Shown here one piece after another: positions 44,112 to 51,299 of a stretch of 64,000 bases of DNA. The notes under the pieces are model-generated. The model worked only from the letters and a program-made list of their open reading frames with translations. It was not told the DNA's origin and did not search any database. The stretch's first letter is position 1; every line of letters starts with the position of its first letter. Source of the DNA: Paracoccus sp. S1E-3 (GTDB taxonomy: Bacteria; Pseudomonadota; Alphaproteobacteria; Rhodobacterales; Rhodobacteraceae); assembly GCF_013868135.1 (NCBI RefSeq), contig NZ_JACEMU010000004.1, forward strand, positions 1,956,001 through 2,020,000. Reading direction: 5' to 3'. Made by a program: the position numbers and the translations under genes.

Positions 44112-45424
44112 GCCGCACCCCCCAGCATGAAGCGTTTCCAGGCGTCGAACTGGTTGCGCATCTGGCGTTCGGTGGTGCCGTTCAGCACGGCTTCTTCGCC
44201 GAAATCCTCGCCGTCTTCGTAAAGGCGCTGGATGTTCACCCATTCCAGCCCGTCGGCCATCAGCCCTTCCTGCGCGCGCTCATACATCTCCAGATCGTCA
44301 TGGCCGACCATCGAGGTGGGCGCATTGATCATCCGGTTATACATCGCCGTGCGCGCGGTCAGTTCGTCCGGCGCGCCTTCCAGCCGGAAGATCCAGCTTT
44401 CCACCAGCGTCCTGTCGGCTGCCAGCGGAATGAAATTCCGCAGCTGCTGGATCGGCCCCTTGATCATGATGTTCGGGAAATAGACGGTGTTGTGCCGGTT
44501 CTCGCCCAGAATTTCGCGGGCGCGATCCTCGCCGTAGGTTTCCACCATCGCCTCGAAATAGCCGGGGATAGCCGAATAATCGGAATGGATCGAGTGGTGG
44601 ACGCCGGTGTGCCCGTGCCCGTTGGGCCAGGTGCGGATGCCCATATTCTCGAAGAATTCATAGGGCGACATGAAGGGGGCGATGATTTCCATCGCGGGGG
44701 GTTTGGGCGTGCCTTCAGGTTTGTCCATCTCCTCCCAGATCCTCACGGCGGTGCCGGCGCTGGATTCGTGGGCGACCATCGGGTGGCAGGTGTCGGTCTG
44801 GTTCTCGACCAGCATCTTCCAGTTGCACTTGTGCAGATAGCGCAAGGGCGTGCCCACCACGCTGAGCCGTCCCTGCGGCGACCGGTCGACCATATTATCC
44901 AGCGAGGACAGCGCCTCGCCGAAGAACTCCTCGAAGCCGATGCCTTCGGGGGCGAGGCGGGCGAAGACGAAGCCGCGATAGTTGTGCATCGCGCCGACGG
45001 CGGCCATGCCCTTCGCGGCTTCGGTATCTTCCAGCCCGGTGCCCTCGTATCCCTTCTTCAGCGGGATCGCCAACAGGCAGCCATCGGTCTTGAAGGACCA
45101 GGCGTGATAGGGGCAGCGGAAGAACTTGCCGGTATTGCCCGCCCGGTCGATGACGATCTTGGTGCCCTTGTGCGGGCAGCGGTTATAGAGGACGTGGATC
45201 TGGTCATCGCTGTGGCGCACCATCAGCAGCGGCTGGTCCCCGATCTGGGCGGTGATGTAATCGCCCTTGTTCGGCGTCTGGCTGTCATGGCCGACATAGA
45301 CCCAGACATTGGGAAACAGGTGCTTCATCTCCAGCCGGTAAACCTCGGGGCTGGTATAGACATCGCGGTGGACCTGCTGGGGGCGGATCAGCGCGTCGAT
45401 GCGGTCGTCGAGGGCGTCGGTCAT
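44108..45424 (-). CDS. Aromatic-ring-hydroxylating dioxygenase alpha subunit (Rieske)
   Basis: A 438-residue catalytic subunit. The Rieske centre is C83/H85 (CPHKG) and C104/H107 (CPYHAW). The mononuclear iron motif is D211-x2-H214-x4-H219 in TDTCHPMVAH. It belongs to the large Rieske group that acts on aromatic acids. In this context the likely substrate is indole-3-acetate, attacked at C2-C3 to give dioxindole-3-acetate. Proof would need substrate tests. The start at 45424 is set by the N-terminal TDALDDRIDALIRP and a gap of 11 bp to the reductase gene. Confidence 0.93.
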   Translation of the reverse strand: MTDALDDRIDALIRPQQVHRDVYTSPEVYRLEMKHLFPNVWVYVGHDSQTPNKGDYITAQIGDQPLLMVRHSDDQIHVLYNRCPHKGTKIVIDRAGNTGKFFRCPYHAWSFKTDGCLLAIPLKKGYEGTGLEDTEAAKGMAAVGAMHNYRGFVFARLAPEGIGFEEFFGEALSSLDNMVDRSPQGRLSVVGTPLRYLHKCNWKMLVENQTDTCHPMVAHESSAGTAVRIWEEMDKPEGTPKPPAMEIIAPFMSPYEFFENMGIRTWPNGHGHTGVHHSIHSDYSAIPGYFEAMVETYGEDRAREILGENRHNTVYFPNIMIKGPIQQLRNFIPLAADRTLVESWIFRLEGAPDELTARTAMYNRMINAPTSMVGHDDLEMYERAQEGLMADGLEWVNIQRLYEDGEDFGEEAVLNGTTERQMRNQFDAWKRFMLGGAA

Positions 45425-45435
45425 GGCTTTATCCT

Positions 45436-46392
45436 TCAAAGATCCAGCTTGAGACGGGCGGAAAGCGCGCGGCTGACGCAGATCTGCATGACCTTGCCGC
45501 TGTCGCGTTCGGCCTTGGACAGGACCACGTCGCGGTGGTCGGGGATGCCTTCCAGCACTTCGGTCTGGCAGATCCCGCAATCGCCGCGCTGGCAGTCGAA
45601 AACCAGATCGATACCGCCTGCCTCCAGTACCTCGATGATGGTCTTGTCGGGGGGGATGGTGAAGATCTGGCCGGTCGAGGCGATCTCGACCTCGAAGGCC
45701 GTGTCGCCTGACTTATGCGAGGCGTTTTCAAACAGCTCGGCATGGAACTGATCTGCGCGGCCGGCGGACTCCATCGCGGCGCGGGTGGCGTCGATCATCG
45801 GCTTGGGGCCGCAGACATAGACATGAACATCGGGATCGGTGCCGGCGATCAGCGCCGCCACATCCAGCGGCCCCCCGTCGCGGTCATCGTGATGCAGGCG
45901 CAGCCGGTCGCCATGGCAGGCCAGCCGGTCGGCGAAGGCGGCCGCGGCGGCAGATCGGCTGGCATAGACCATGCGGTAGACGCGCCCCTGCCGCGCCAGC
46001 GCCGCAGCCATCGAGATCAGCGGCGTCACCCCGATCCCGCCCGCCAGCAGCAGCACCGGGCCGTCGTCGACCAGCGGGAAATGGTTCTTCGGCAGGCTTG
46101 CCGTGACCTGATCGCCCGGCTTCAGATCATGCATGAAGCGCGACCCGCCTGCGCCGCCGTCATCGCGGCGCACGCCCAGGACATAGCTGCCGGGTGCGGC
46201 CGGATCGCCGGTCAGGTCGATCAGGGAATAGGCGTTCTCGGCGCCGTTCGGCAGGGTCAGCAGGATATGCGCGCCGGCTTCGAATGCGGGCAGCGGGGCG
46301 TTGTCGATGCGGGTCAGTTCGATTTCCCGGATCAGCTCTCCGACCTCGGTGCTGCGCCGGACGATCAGCGTCAAATCGGTCAATGCCTTCAT
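45436..46392 (-). CDS. Oxygenase reductase (phthalate-dioxygenase-reductase/VanB type)
   Basis: A 318-residue flavo-iron-sulphur protein: flavin domain with AYSLIDL (about 54), NAD domain with GGIGVTPLISM (about 118) and a C-terminal plant-type ferredoxin with CQRGDCGICQTEV and a final Cys in MQICVSR. It passes electrons from NAD(P)H to the Rieske subunit. It is the first gene of the dioxygenase operon; its promoter region (46393-46555) is shared with the divergent kinase gene and holds one motif-A and one motif-B site. Confidence 0.93.
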   Translation of the reverse strand: MKALTDLTLIVRRSTEVGELIREIELTRIDNAPLPAFEAGAHILLTLPNGAENAYSLIDLTGDPAAPGSYVLGVRRDDGGAGGSRFMHDLKPGDQVTASLPKNHFPLVDDGPVLLLAGGIGVTPLISMAAALARQGRVYRMVYASRSAAAAAFADRLACHGDRLRLHHDDRDGGPLDVAALIAGTDPDVHVYVCGPKPMIDATRAAMESAGRADQFHAELFENASHKSGDTAFEVEIASTGQIFTIPPDKTIIEVLEAGGIDLVFDCQRGDCGICQTEVLEGIPDHRDVVLSKAERDSGKVMQICVSRALSARLKLDL

Positions 46393-46449
46393 CCCTGCTG
46401 GGCGTGGGTGATGGAAAAATTATCCGGGAGAGGTCGGCGTTCCGTCAAG

Positions 46450-46463
46450 CTTTAAGTTCGAAA
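46450..46463. promoter_or_regulatory. Motif-B repeat in the dioxygenase / kinase promoter
   Basis: CTTTAAGTTCGAAA, two bases before a motif-A site. The same B-then-A arrangement with the same 2 bp gap occurs at 47187-47214. Confidence 0.5.
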
Positions 46464-46465
46464 TA

Positions 46466-46477
46466 GTGAAAATTCAT
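46466..46477. promoter_or_regulatory. Motif-A operator candidate in the dioxygenase / kinase promoter
   Basis: GTGA-aaat-TCAT, between the divergent starts at 46392 (reductase) and 46556 (kinase), 73-78 bp from each. Confidence 0.6.
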
Positions 46478-46555
46478 GTGTTAGACCGCAGCCGTTTCGG
46501 TTTGGCGGTGGTCGCGAACTGGCCTAGTCTCGCCACAAACAGAAGGGGGGCATGA

Positions 46556-47176
46556 ATGTCGAAAGATATTGAACTTGAGGGGCTTGTGGCGCTGGCGCGG
46601 GGTCTGCTGACGCGGCCGGGGCGGCAGGTGATCGCGATCGTCGGCGCGCCGGGGGCAGGCAAGTCGACGCTGGTCGAGCGGCTGGCCGAGATGCTGCCCG
46701 ACTCGGCGATCCTGCCGATGGACGGCTTTCATTATGATGACGCGGTGCTGCACCAGTTGGGTCGCAGGCCGTGGAAAGGCGCGCCGGACACCTTCGATGT
46801 GGGCGGCTTGCGCAGCACGCTGGCGCGGCTGCGCGATCCCGCCGAGGGGGCGGTGGCGGTGCCCGTCTTTGACCGCGATCTGGAAATCTCGCGCGGCAGC
46901 GCCCGCATCATCCCGCCCGAAGCGCGCCTGCTGCTGGTCGAGGGCAATTATCTGCTGCTGAACGCCGCGCCCTGGCCCAGCCTGCGCCCGCAATTCGACC
47001 TGACCGTGCGCATCGAAGTCCCCGAGGACGAGTTGCGCCGCCGCCTGACCCGGCGCTGGCTCGGCTATGGCCTGACCGAGGCAGAAATCGCCTTCAAGCT
47101 GGATGAAAACGACCTGCCCAACGGCCGGCTGGTCGTCCGCGAAGGCGCCGTCCCCGACTATCTCCTGCATCCGTGA
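46556..47176 (+). CDS. P-loop kinase (phosphoribulokinase/uridine kinase family)
   Basis: A 206-residue nucleotide-binding protein with Walker A GAPGAGKST (residues 30-38), a DGFHYDDAVL stretch (about 60) as in uridine-kinase/pantothenate-kinase relatives, and ARLLLVEGNYLLL as Walker B. Family members phosphorylate nucleosides, sugars or pantothenate; the substrate here is unknown. It shares the dioxygenase promoter with its operators, which is unexpected for a housekeeping kinase and suggests a link to CoA or substrate supply in the pathway. Confidence 0.8.
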   Translation: MSKDIELEGLVALARGLLTRPGRQVIAIVGAPGAGKSTLVERLAEMLPDSAILPMDGFHYDDAVLHQLGRRPWKGAPDTFDVGGLRSTLARLRDPAEGAVAVPVFDRDLEISRGSARIIPPEARLLLVEGNYLLLNAAPWPSLRPQFDLTVRIEVPEDELRRRLTRRWLGYGLTEAEIAFKLDENDLPNGRLVVREGAVPDYLLHP

Positions 47177-47186
47177 CCGATCTGCT

Positions 47187-47200
47187 TCAAACATGAAATA
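47187..47200. promoter_or_regulatory. Motif-B-like repeat upstream of the third TRAP operon
   Basis: CTTCAAACATGAAA matches the TTTYRAGNTYRAAA pattern imperfectly and lies 2 bp before a motif-A site. Confidence 0.4.
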
Positions 47201-47202
47201 GT

Positions 47203-47214
47203 GAATATTCATAT
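47203..47214. promoter_or_regulatory. Motif-A operator candidate upstream of the third TRAP operon
   Basis: GTGA-atat-TCAT, followed by ATTTTT, 75 bp before the binding-protein start. Both this site and the one at 46466 are preceded by AAATA. Confidence 0.6.
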
Positions 47215-47289
47215 TTTTCTTGCCTGAAATATGACCCGGTGGCACGCTTCACCCAAGAATCGCAGCAAATGCGCTATGGGAGGAATGAC

Positions 47290-48309
47290 ATGCGACTGAC
47301 GGGGAAATTCGTTCTGCCGGCCCTGCTGGCACTGGCCTTCGCGGCCGGGGCCAATGCGCAAGAGGTCACTTTGCGGCTGTCGAACTGGCTACCGCCCTCA
47401 CATCCGGTGGTCAAGGACATCCTGGTCCCCTGGGCCGAGCAGGTGCAGGAAGCGACCGACGGCCGCGTCGCGGTGCAGATCCTCGACGCGCCGCTGGGGC
47501 CGCCGCCCGCGCATTTCGATCTGGTCGCGAGCGGGGCCGCCGATCTGGGCTTTTCGGCGCACAGCTATACGCCCGGCCGTTTCGCCCTGACCGAAATCGC
47601 CGAACTGCCATTCCTGACGCCCAGTGCGGAGGCGAACTCGGTCGCGCTGTGGAAGGTCTGGTCGCAGATGCTGGCCGACAAGGGCGAGCACGCGGGCGTC
47701 AAGGTGCTTGGCCTGTTCGGACATGGGCCGGGGCATCTGTTCACGACCGGACGCGCCGTCTCGCCGCTGGATCAGTTGAAAGGCGCCAAGATCCGCGTTG
47801 CGGGTGCGGTGACCGATCAGCTGGTGCGCGGGCTGGACATGGTATCCGTGCAGGCGCCGTCCTCGGAAAGCTATGAACTGCTGTCGAATGGCGTCGCCGA
47901 CGGGATCGTCTTTCCGTATGAATCGGTGCCCTTCTTCAAGCTGGACGGGCTGGTCAAGAACGGGCTGCGGGTGCCGGGCGGGATGTATAACGTCTCGTTT
48001 TTCTTCGTGATGAATCAGGCGCGCTTCGACAGCCTGAGCGAGGCGGACCGGGCGGCGATCGACAAGGTCTCGGGCGAGGCACTGGCGCGTCTGGCGGGCA
48101 AGGCCTGGGACGCGGCGGATGCGGCGGGGCTGGCCGCGCTGGAAGGCAAGGTCGCCTTCCACGACGCGACCGAGGCCGAACTCGCCACCATCAAGGCCGA
48201 TGCCGATGCGATCTATGAGCGGGTGCGCCAGAACTATGCCGCCAAGGGCGTCGATTTCGACGCGGCGCTGGCGCTGTTCAAGGACGAACTCGCCAAGGTC
48301 CAGCCGTGA
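47290..48309 (+). CDS. TRAP transporter substrate-binding protein (DctP family), third set
   Basis: A 339-residue periplasmic protein with a signal peptide ending AGANA (residue 23 region). Motifs include SNWLPPSHPVVKDILVPWAE and LGFSAHSYTPGRFALTEIAE. The start at 47290 has GGGAGGA 6 bp upstream. It is closely related in layout to the binding protein at 53613 (same PGRF/GRF...E.PFLT stretch). The operators in front of it tie it to the indole-acetate-type regulon, so it may bring in a related or precursor acid. Confidence 0.9.
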   Translation: MRLTGKFVLPALLALAFAAGANAQEVTLRLSNWLPPSHPVVKDILVPWAEQVQEATDGRVAVQILDAPLGPPPAHFDLVASGAADLGFSAHSYTPGRFALTEIAELPFLTPSAEANSVALWKVWSQMLADKGEHAGVKVLGLFGHGPGHLFTTGRAVSPLDQLKGAKIRVAGAVTDQLVRGLDMVSVQAPSSESYELLSNGVADGIVFPYESVPFFKLDGLVKNGLRVPGGMYNVSFFFVMNQARFDSLSEADRAAIDKVSGEALARLAGKAWDAADAAGLAALEGKVAFHDATEAELATIKADADAIYERVRQNYAAKGVDFDAALALFKDELAKVQP

Positions 48310-48785
48310 GCATCGCCGATCTGCGACGGCGGGTCGGCACGGTCACGGCGGTGATCCTCGGCGTGATGCTGCTGGCGCTGACCTGCATCACCGTGCTGGA
48401 TGTGACCGGGCGCTATCTGCTGAACGCACCTTTGCCCGGCGGGGCGGAGCTGACCGAGTTGCTGGTCATGGCGGTCATCTTCACCGGCCTGCCCGCAATC
48501 AGTCTGGACGATGGTCACGTCACAGCCGATCTGCTGTCGCAGCAGCTTGGCCCGCGCGGCCGGGCACTGCAGCTGTTCGCGGCACGGGCCTGCGCGGTGG
48601 TGGCGCTGGTGCTGATCGCGCGGCAGATGTGGGTGCAGGGCGCGCGGCTTGCGGGATATGGCGAGACCACGGTTTACCTGCATATTCCGATCGGTCCGGT
48701 GATTCAGTCCGCGGCGGTGATCTGCGCGGCCTCGGCGGTGATCGTGGCGGCGCTGGCGATCGCCCGCGCGCCACAGGGCAGTTAG
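48306..48785 (+). CDS. TRAP transporter small permease (DctQ family), third set
   Basis: A 159-residue membrane protein with four hydrophobic segments. LDVTGRYLLNAPLPGGAELT is the classical family stretch after the first segment and DDGHVTADLLSQQL the loop after the second. Here, unlike in the other three sets, it overlaps the binding-protein gene by 4 bp with no hairpin between them. Confidence 0.9.
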   Translation: MSIADLRRRVGTVTAVILGVMLLALTCITVLDVTGRYLLNAPLPGGAELTELLVMAVIFTGLPAISLDDGHVTADLLSQQLGPRGRALQLFAARACAVVALVLIARQMWVQGARLAGYGETTVYLHIPIGPVIQSAAVICAASAVIVAALAIARAPQGS

Positions 48786-48794
48786 GGCGCGCGC

Positions 48795-50081
48795 ATGGAT
48801 TGGCCCATCGGAACCGCGATCCTGTTTGCGTTGCTGTTTTCCGGCATTCCCATCGGATATTGTCTGACCCTCGTGGGGTTCGCGGGCGTGGCCAGCATCA
48901 TCGGCATCGACCCGGCGCTGGCGATGATCGGGCAGGTCTATTCGGATGCCGGGCGCAGCTATACCCTGTCGGTGGTGCCGTTGTTCCTGCTGATGGGCAA
49001 CATGATCGTGCAATCCGGCATCGCAGATGAGATCTATGACGCCGCGAATGCCTGGCTGCGCCACCGCAAGGGCGGCCTCGCCATGGCGACCATCGTGGCC
49101 TGCGGCGGCTTCGGATCGGTCTGCGGCTCCTCGCTGGCGACGGCGGCCACGATGGGGCGGATCGCGCTGCCGGCGATGCGGCGGCATGGCTATTCGGACG
49201 CGCTGGCGACGGGGTCGATTGCCGCCGGCGGGACGCTGGGAATCATCATCCCGCCCTCGGTCATTCTGGTGATCTACGGGATCCTGACGCAACAGGACAT
49301 CGGCAAGCTGTTTCTGGCCGGCATCGTGCCGGGGCTGCTGGGCATCATCGGCTATATGCTGGCGGTGCGGCTGTCGCTGTTCCTCCGGCCCGAAAGGATC
49401 GCCGATCTGCCGCGCCTGTCGCTGGCCGAGCGGCTGGCGGCGACCCGAGGTGTGGTACCGGCGCTGGCGCTGTTCGCCTTTGTTCTGGGCGGCATCTACC
49501 TGGGGATCTTCACCGCGACCGAGGCTGCCGGCATGGGCGCCGGCGCCGCCATCCTGCTGACCGCCCTGCGCGGCAGGCTGACCTGGCGCGCCACCCTGTT
49601 CACCCTGTTCGAGACTGGAAAGACCACCGCCGTGATGTTCTTCGTGCTGTTCGGGGCGCTGTATTTCCTGAACTACGTGAACCTCTCGGGCCTGTCGACG
49701 GATATCCGTAACTGGGTGCTGGGGCTGGACATGCCGCCCTTGGGCGTGATCTTCATGATCATGCTGATGCTTCTGGTGCTGGGCAGCCTGCTGGAAAGCC
49801 TGTCCATGGTGATGCTGGTCACGCCGATCCTGTTTCCCATCGTCACCGCGCTGGGATTCGATCCGATCTGGTTCGGGGTGTTTCTTGTCGTGGCGACCGA
49901 ACTCAGCTACATCACGCCGCCGATGGGGATGAATGTCTTCGTGCTGCGCGTTGTGGCGCGCGACGTGCCCATCGGGCAGATTTTCCGGGGCGTGGTGCCG
50001 TTCGTCATTCTGGATCTCGTGCGCTTGGTCTTGCTGATCCTGTTCCCGATCCTGGCGCTGGCGATCCCGCGTTCCATGTAA
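48795..50081 (+). CDS. TRAP transporter large permease (DctM family), third set
   Basis: A 428-residue membrane protein with the paired signatures VPLFLLMGNMIVQSG, GSVCGSSLATAATMGRIALP and GIIIPPSVILVIYG, and in the second half LGSLLESLSMVMLVTPILFP and YITPPMGMNVFVLR. It is followed after 20 bp by a MarR gene, probably in the same transcript. Confidence 0.93.
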   Translation: MDWPIGTAILFALLFSGIPIGYCLTLVGFAGVASIIGIDPALAMIGQVYSDAGRSYTLSVVPLFLLMGNMIVQSGIADEIYDAANAWLRHRKGGLAMATIVACGGFGSVCGSSLATAATMGRIALPAMRRHGYSDALATGSIAAGGTLGIIIPPSVILVIYGILTQQDIGKLFLAGIVPGLLGIIGYMLAVRLSLFLRPERIADLPRLSLAERLAATRGVVPALALFAFVLGGIYLGIFTATEAAGMGAGAAILLTALRGRLTWRATLFTLFETGKTTAVMFFVLFGALYFLNYVNLSGLSTDIRNWVLGLDMPPLGVIFMIMLMLLVLGSLLESLSMVMLVTPILFPIVTALGFDPIWFGVFLVVATELSYITPPMGMNVFVLRVVARDVPIGQIFRGVVPFVILDLVRLVLLILFPILALAIPRSM

Positions 50082-50101
50082 GATGGGCGATGTGAGGCGG
50101 G

Positions 50102-50548
50102 ATGAGCGACGACACCACACCGGGCGGGTTCCTGAATTCCTACACGCTGTTCCTGATGGCAATGGCAAGCGCGAATGTCAGCGCCGGGTTCCACCGCATC
50201 GCGGCCGATCAGGGGCTGTCGGTGCCGGAATGGCGCGTGCTGGCCTGCCTTTACGACCGCCGATCGGCCAGTGTCACCGATCTGGCGCGGCTGTCGCTGA
50301 TGGAGCAGTCGCGGCTGACCCATCTGATCGGGCGGATGCAGGCGCGCGGGCTGGTCGACCGTCGGCGCAGCACCAAAAACCGCCGCAGCGTCGAGGTGAC
50401 GCTGACGCCCGAGGGCGCCGTCCTGGCCGCCGATCTGGTCCGCCAGGCGAAAGCGCATGAGAAGACAGCGATCCTTGACCGGCTGGGGGGCGAGGATACG
50501 CGGGTTTTCCACAGCCTGCTGCGCAAGCTGATGGCCGAGCCGGCCTAG
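50102..50548 (+). CDS. MarR family transcriptional regulator (third)
   Basis: A 148-residue winged-helix regulator. SVTDLARLSLMEQSRLTHLI is the recognition region (about 58-77) and RRSVEVTLTPEGAVLAADL includes the wing. It sits directly behind the third TRAP operon on the same strand and converges with the IclR gene, whose stop codon is 2 bp away. Control of the TRAP genes is the simplest reading. Confidence 0.92.
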   Translation: MSDDTTPGGFLNSYTLFLMAMASANVSAGFHRIAADQGLSVPEWRVLACLYDRRSASVTDLARLSLMEQSRLTHLIGRMQARGLVDRRRSTKNRRSVEVTLTPEGAVLAADLVRQAKAHEKTAILDRLGGEDTRVFHSLLRKLMAEPA

Positions 50549-50549
50549 G

Positions 50550-51209
50550 TTACCACAGGGCCGCGATCTCCTGCGCGCAGGCGACGACCTGTCCGGCGGC
50601 ATCCGCCGGCAATTCGTGCAAGGCGACGATCGAGACGGCGGCCTCGACCATGGGCGTCGGAATGGGGGCGGCGATGCCGACGGCGCCGGGCTGCAATTCG
50701 CCGCGGGTCACGGCATAGCCCTGCCGGCGGGCCAGCGTCACGCCGGGCAATTCCTCGTCCATGGGTGCGCGCGCCGACAGGATCGCCAGGCCGGGCGCGC
50801 CGCGCGTCAGCGGATGGCGCACCCCCAGCCGGTAGGTGACGCGCAGATAGCCGTCGCCGCCTTCATGCACCAGCGCCACGATGGCGTTCGCCCCATCAGC
50901 CAGCACCACACAGGAGGTCGTCCGCGTCACCTCGGACAGCTGCGCCAGCAGGGGCGCCGCCGCGGCCAGCCGCTGCTTTTCCACCTTGGCAGCCAGCGGG
51001 ATCAGCCCGGTCCCCAGCACCGCGCGTCCGTCGGCCAGGCGGCGAATCAGGCTGTGGCCTTCCAGCGTCGCGAGCAGGCGATAGGCGATGGCTTTGTGCA
51101 GGCCCAGCCGCTCCGCCAACTCGGCGGGTTTCAGGCCGGCGGGGGCTTCGGCCAGCACCGATAGTGCGGCCAGGCCCCGATCCAGCGTCTGCAAGGTCGT
51201 CGTCGCCAT
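50550..51209 (-). CDS. IclR family transcriptional regulator
   Basis: A 219-residue regulator, a little shorter than the usual 240-260. The N-terminal HTH reads LKPAELAERLGLHKAIAYRL (about 26-45), and the C-terminal effector domain contains VRHPLTRGAPGLAILSA. It is divergent from the P450 fusion gene, with 90 bp between the starts that contain an inverted repeat. It probably controls the P450-TRAP operon in response to an aromatic or hydroaromatic ligand. Confidence 0.92.
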   Translation of the reverse strand: MATTTLQTLDRGLAALSVLAEAPAGLKPAELAERLGLHKAIAYRLLATLEGHSLIRRLADGRAVLGTGLIPLAAKVEKQRLAAAAPLLAQLSEVTRTTSCVVLADGANAIVALVHEGGDGYLRVTYRLGVRHPLTRGAPGLAILSARAPMDEELPGVTLARRQGYAVTRGELQPGAVGIAAPIPTPMVEAAVSIVALHELPADAAGQVVACAQEIAALW

Positions 51210-51235
51210 TGTCCCATCCTGTTCGTTGACAGAAA

Positions 51236-51260
51236 CATAAATCGCGGATTACGATATATG
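51236..51260. promoter_or_regulatory. IclR operator candidate
   Basis: CATAAATCG-cggatta-CGATATATG is an inverted repeat with 8 of 9 positions paired, lying 26 bp from the IclR start and 39 bp from the P450 start. IclR proteins typically bind palindromes of about this size. Confidence 0.5.
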
Positions 51261-51299
51261 TAACACAAAGTGCGATATTCGACAATTGGACGGGAGGCC

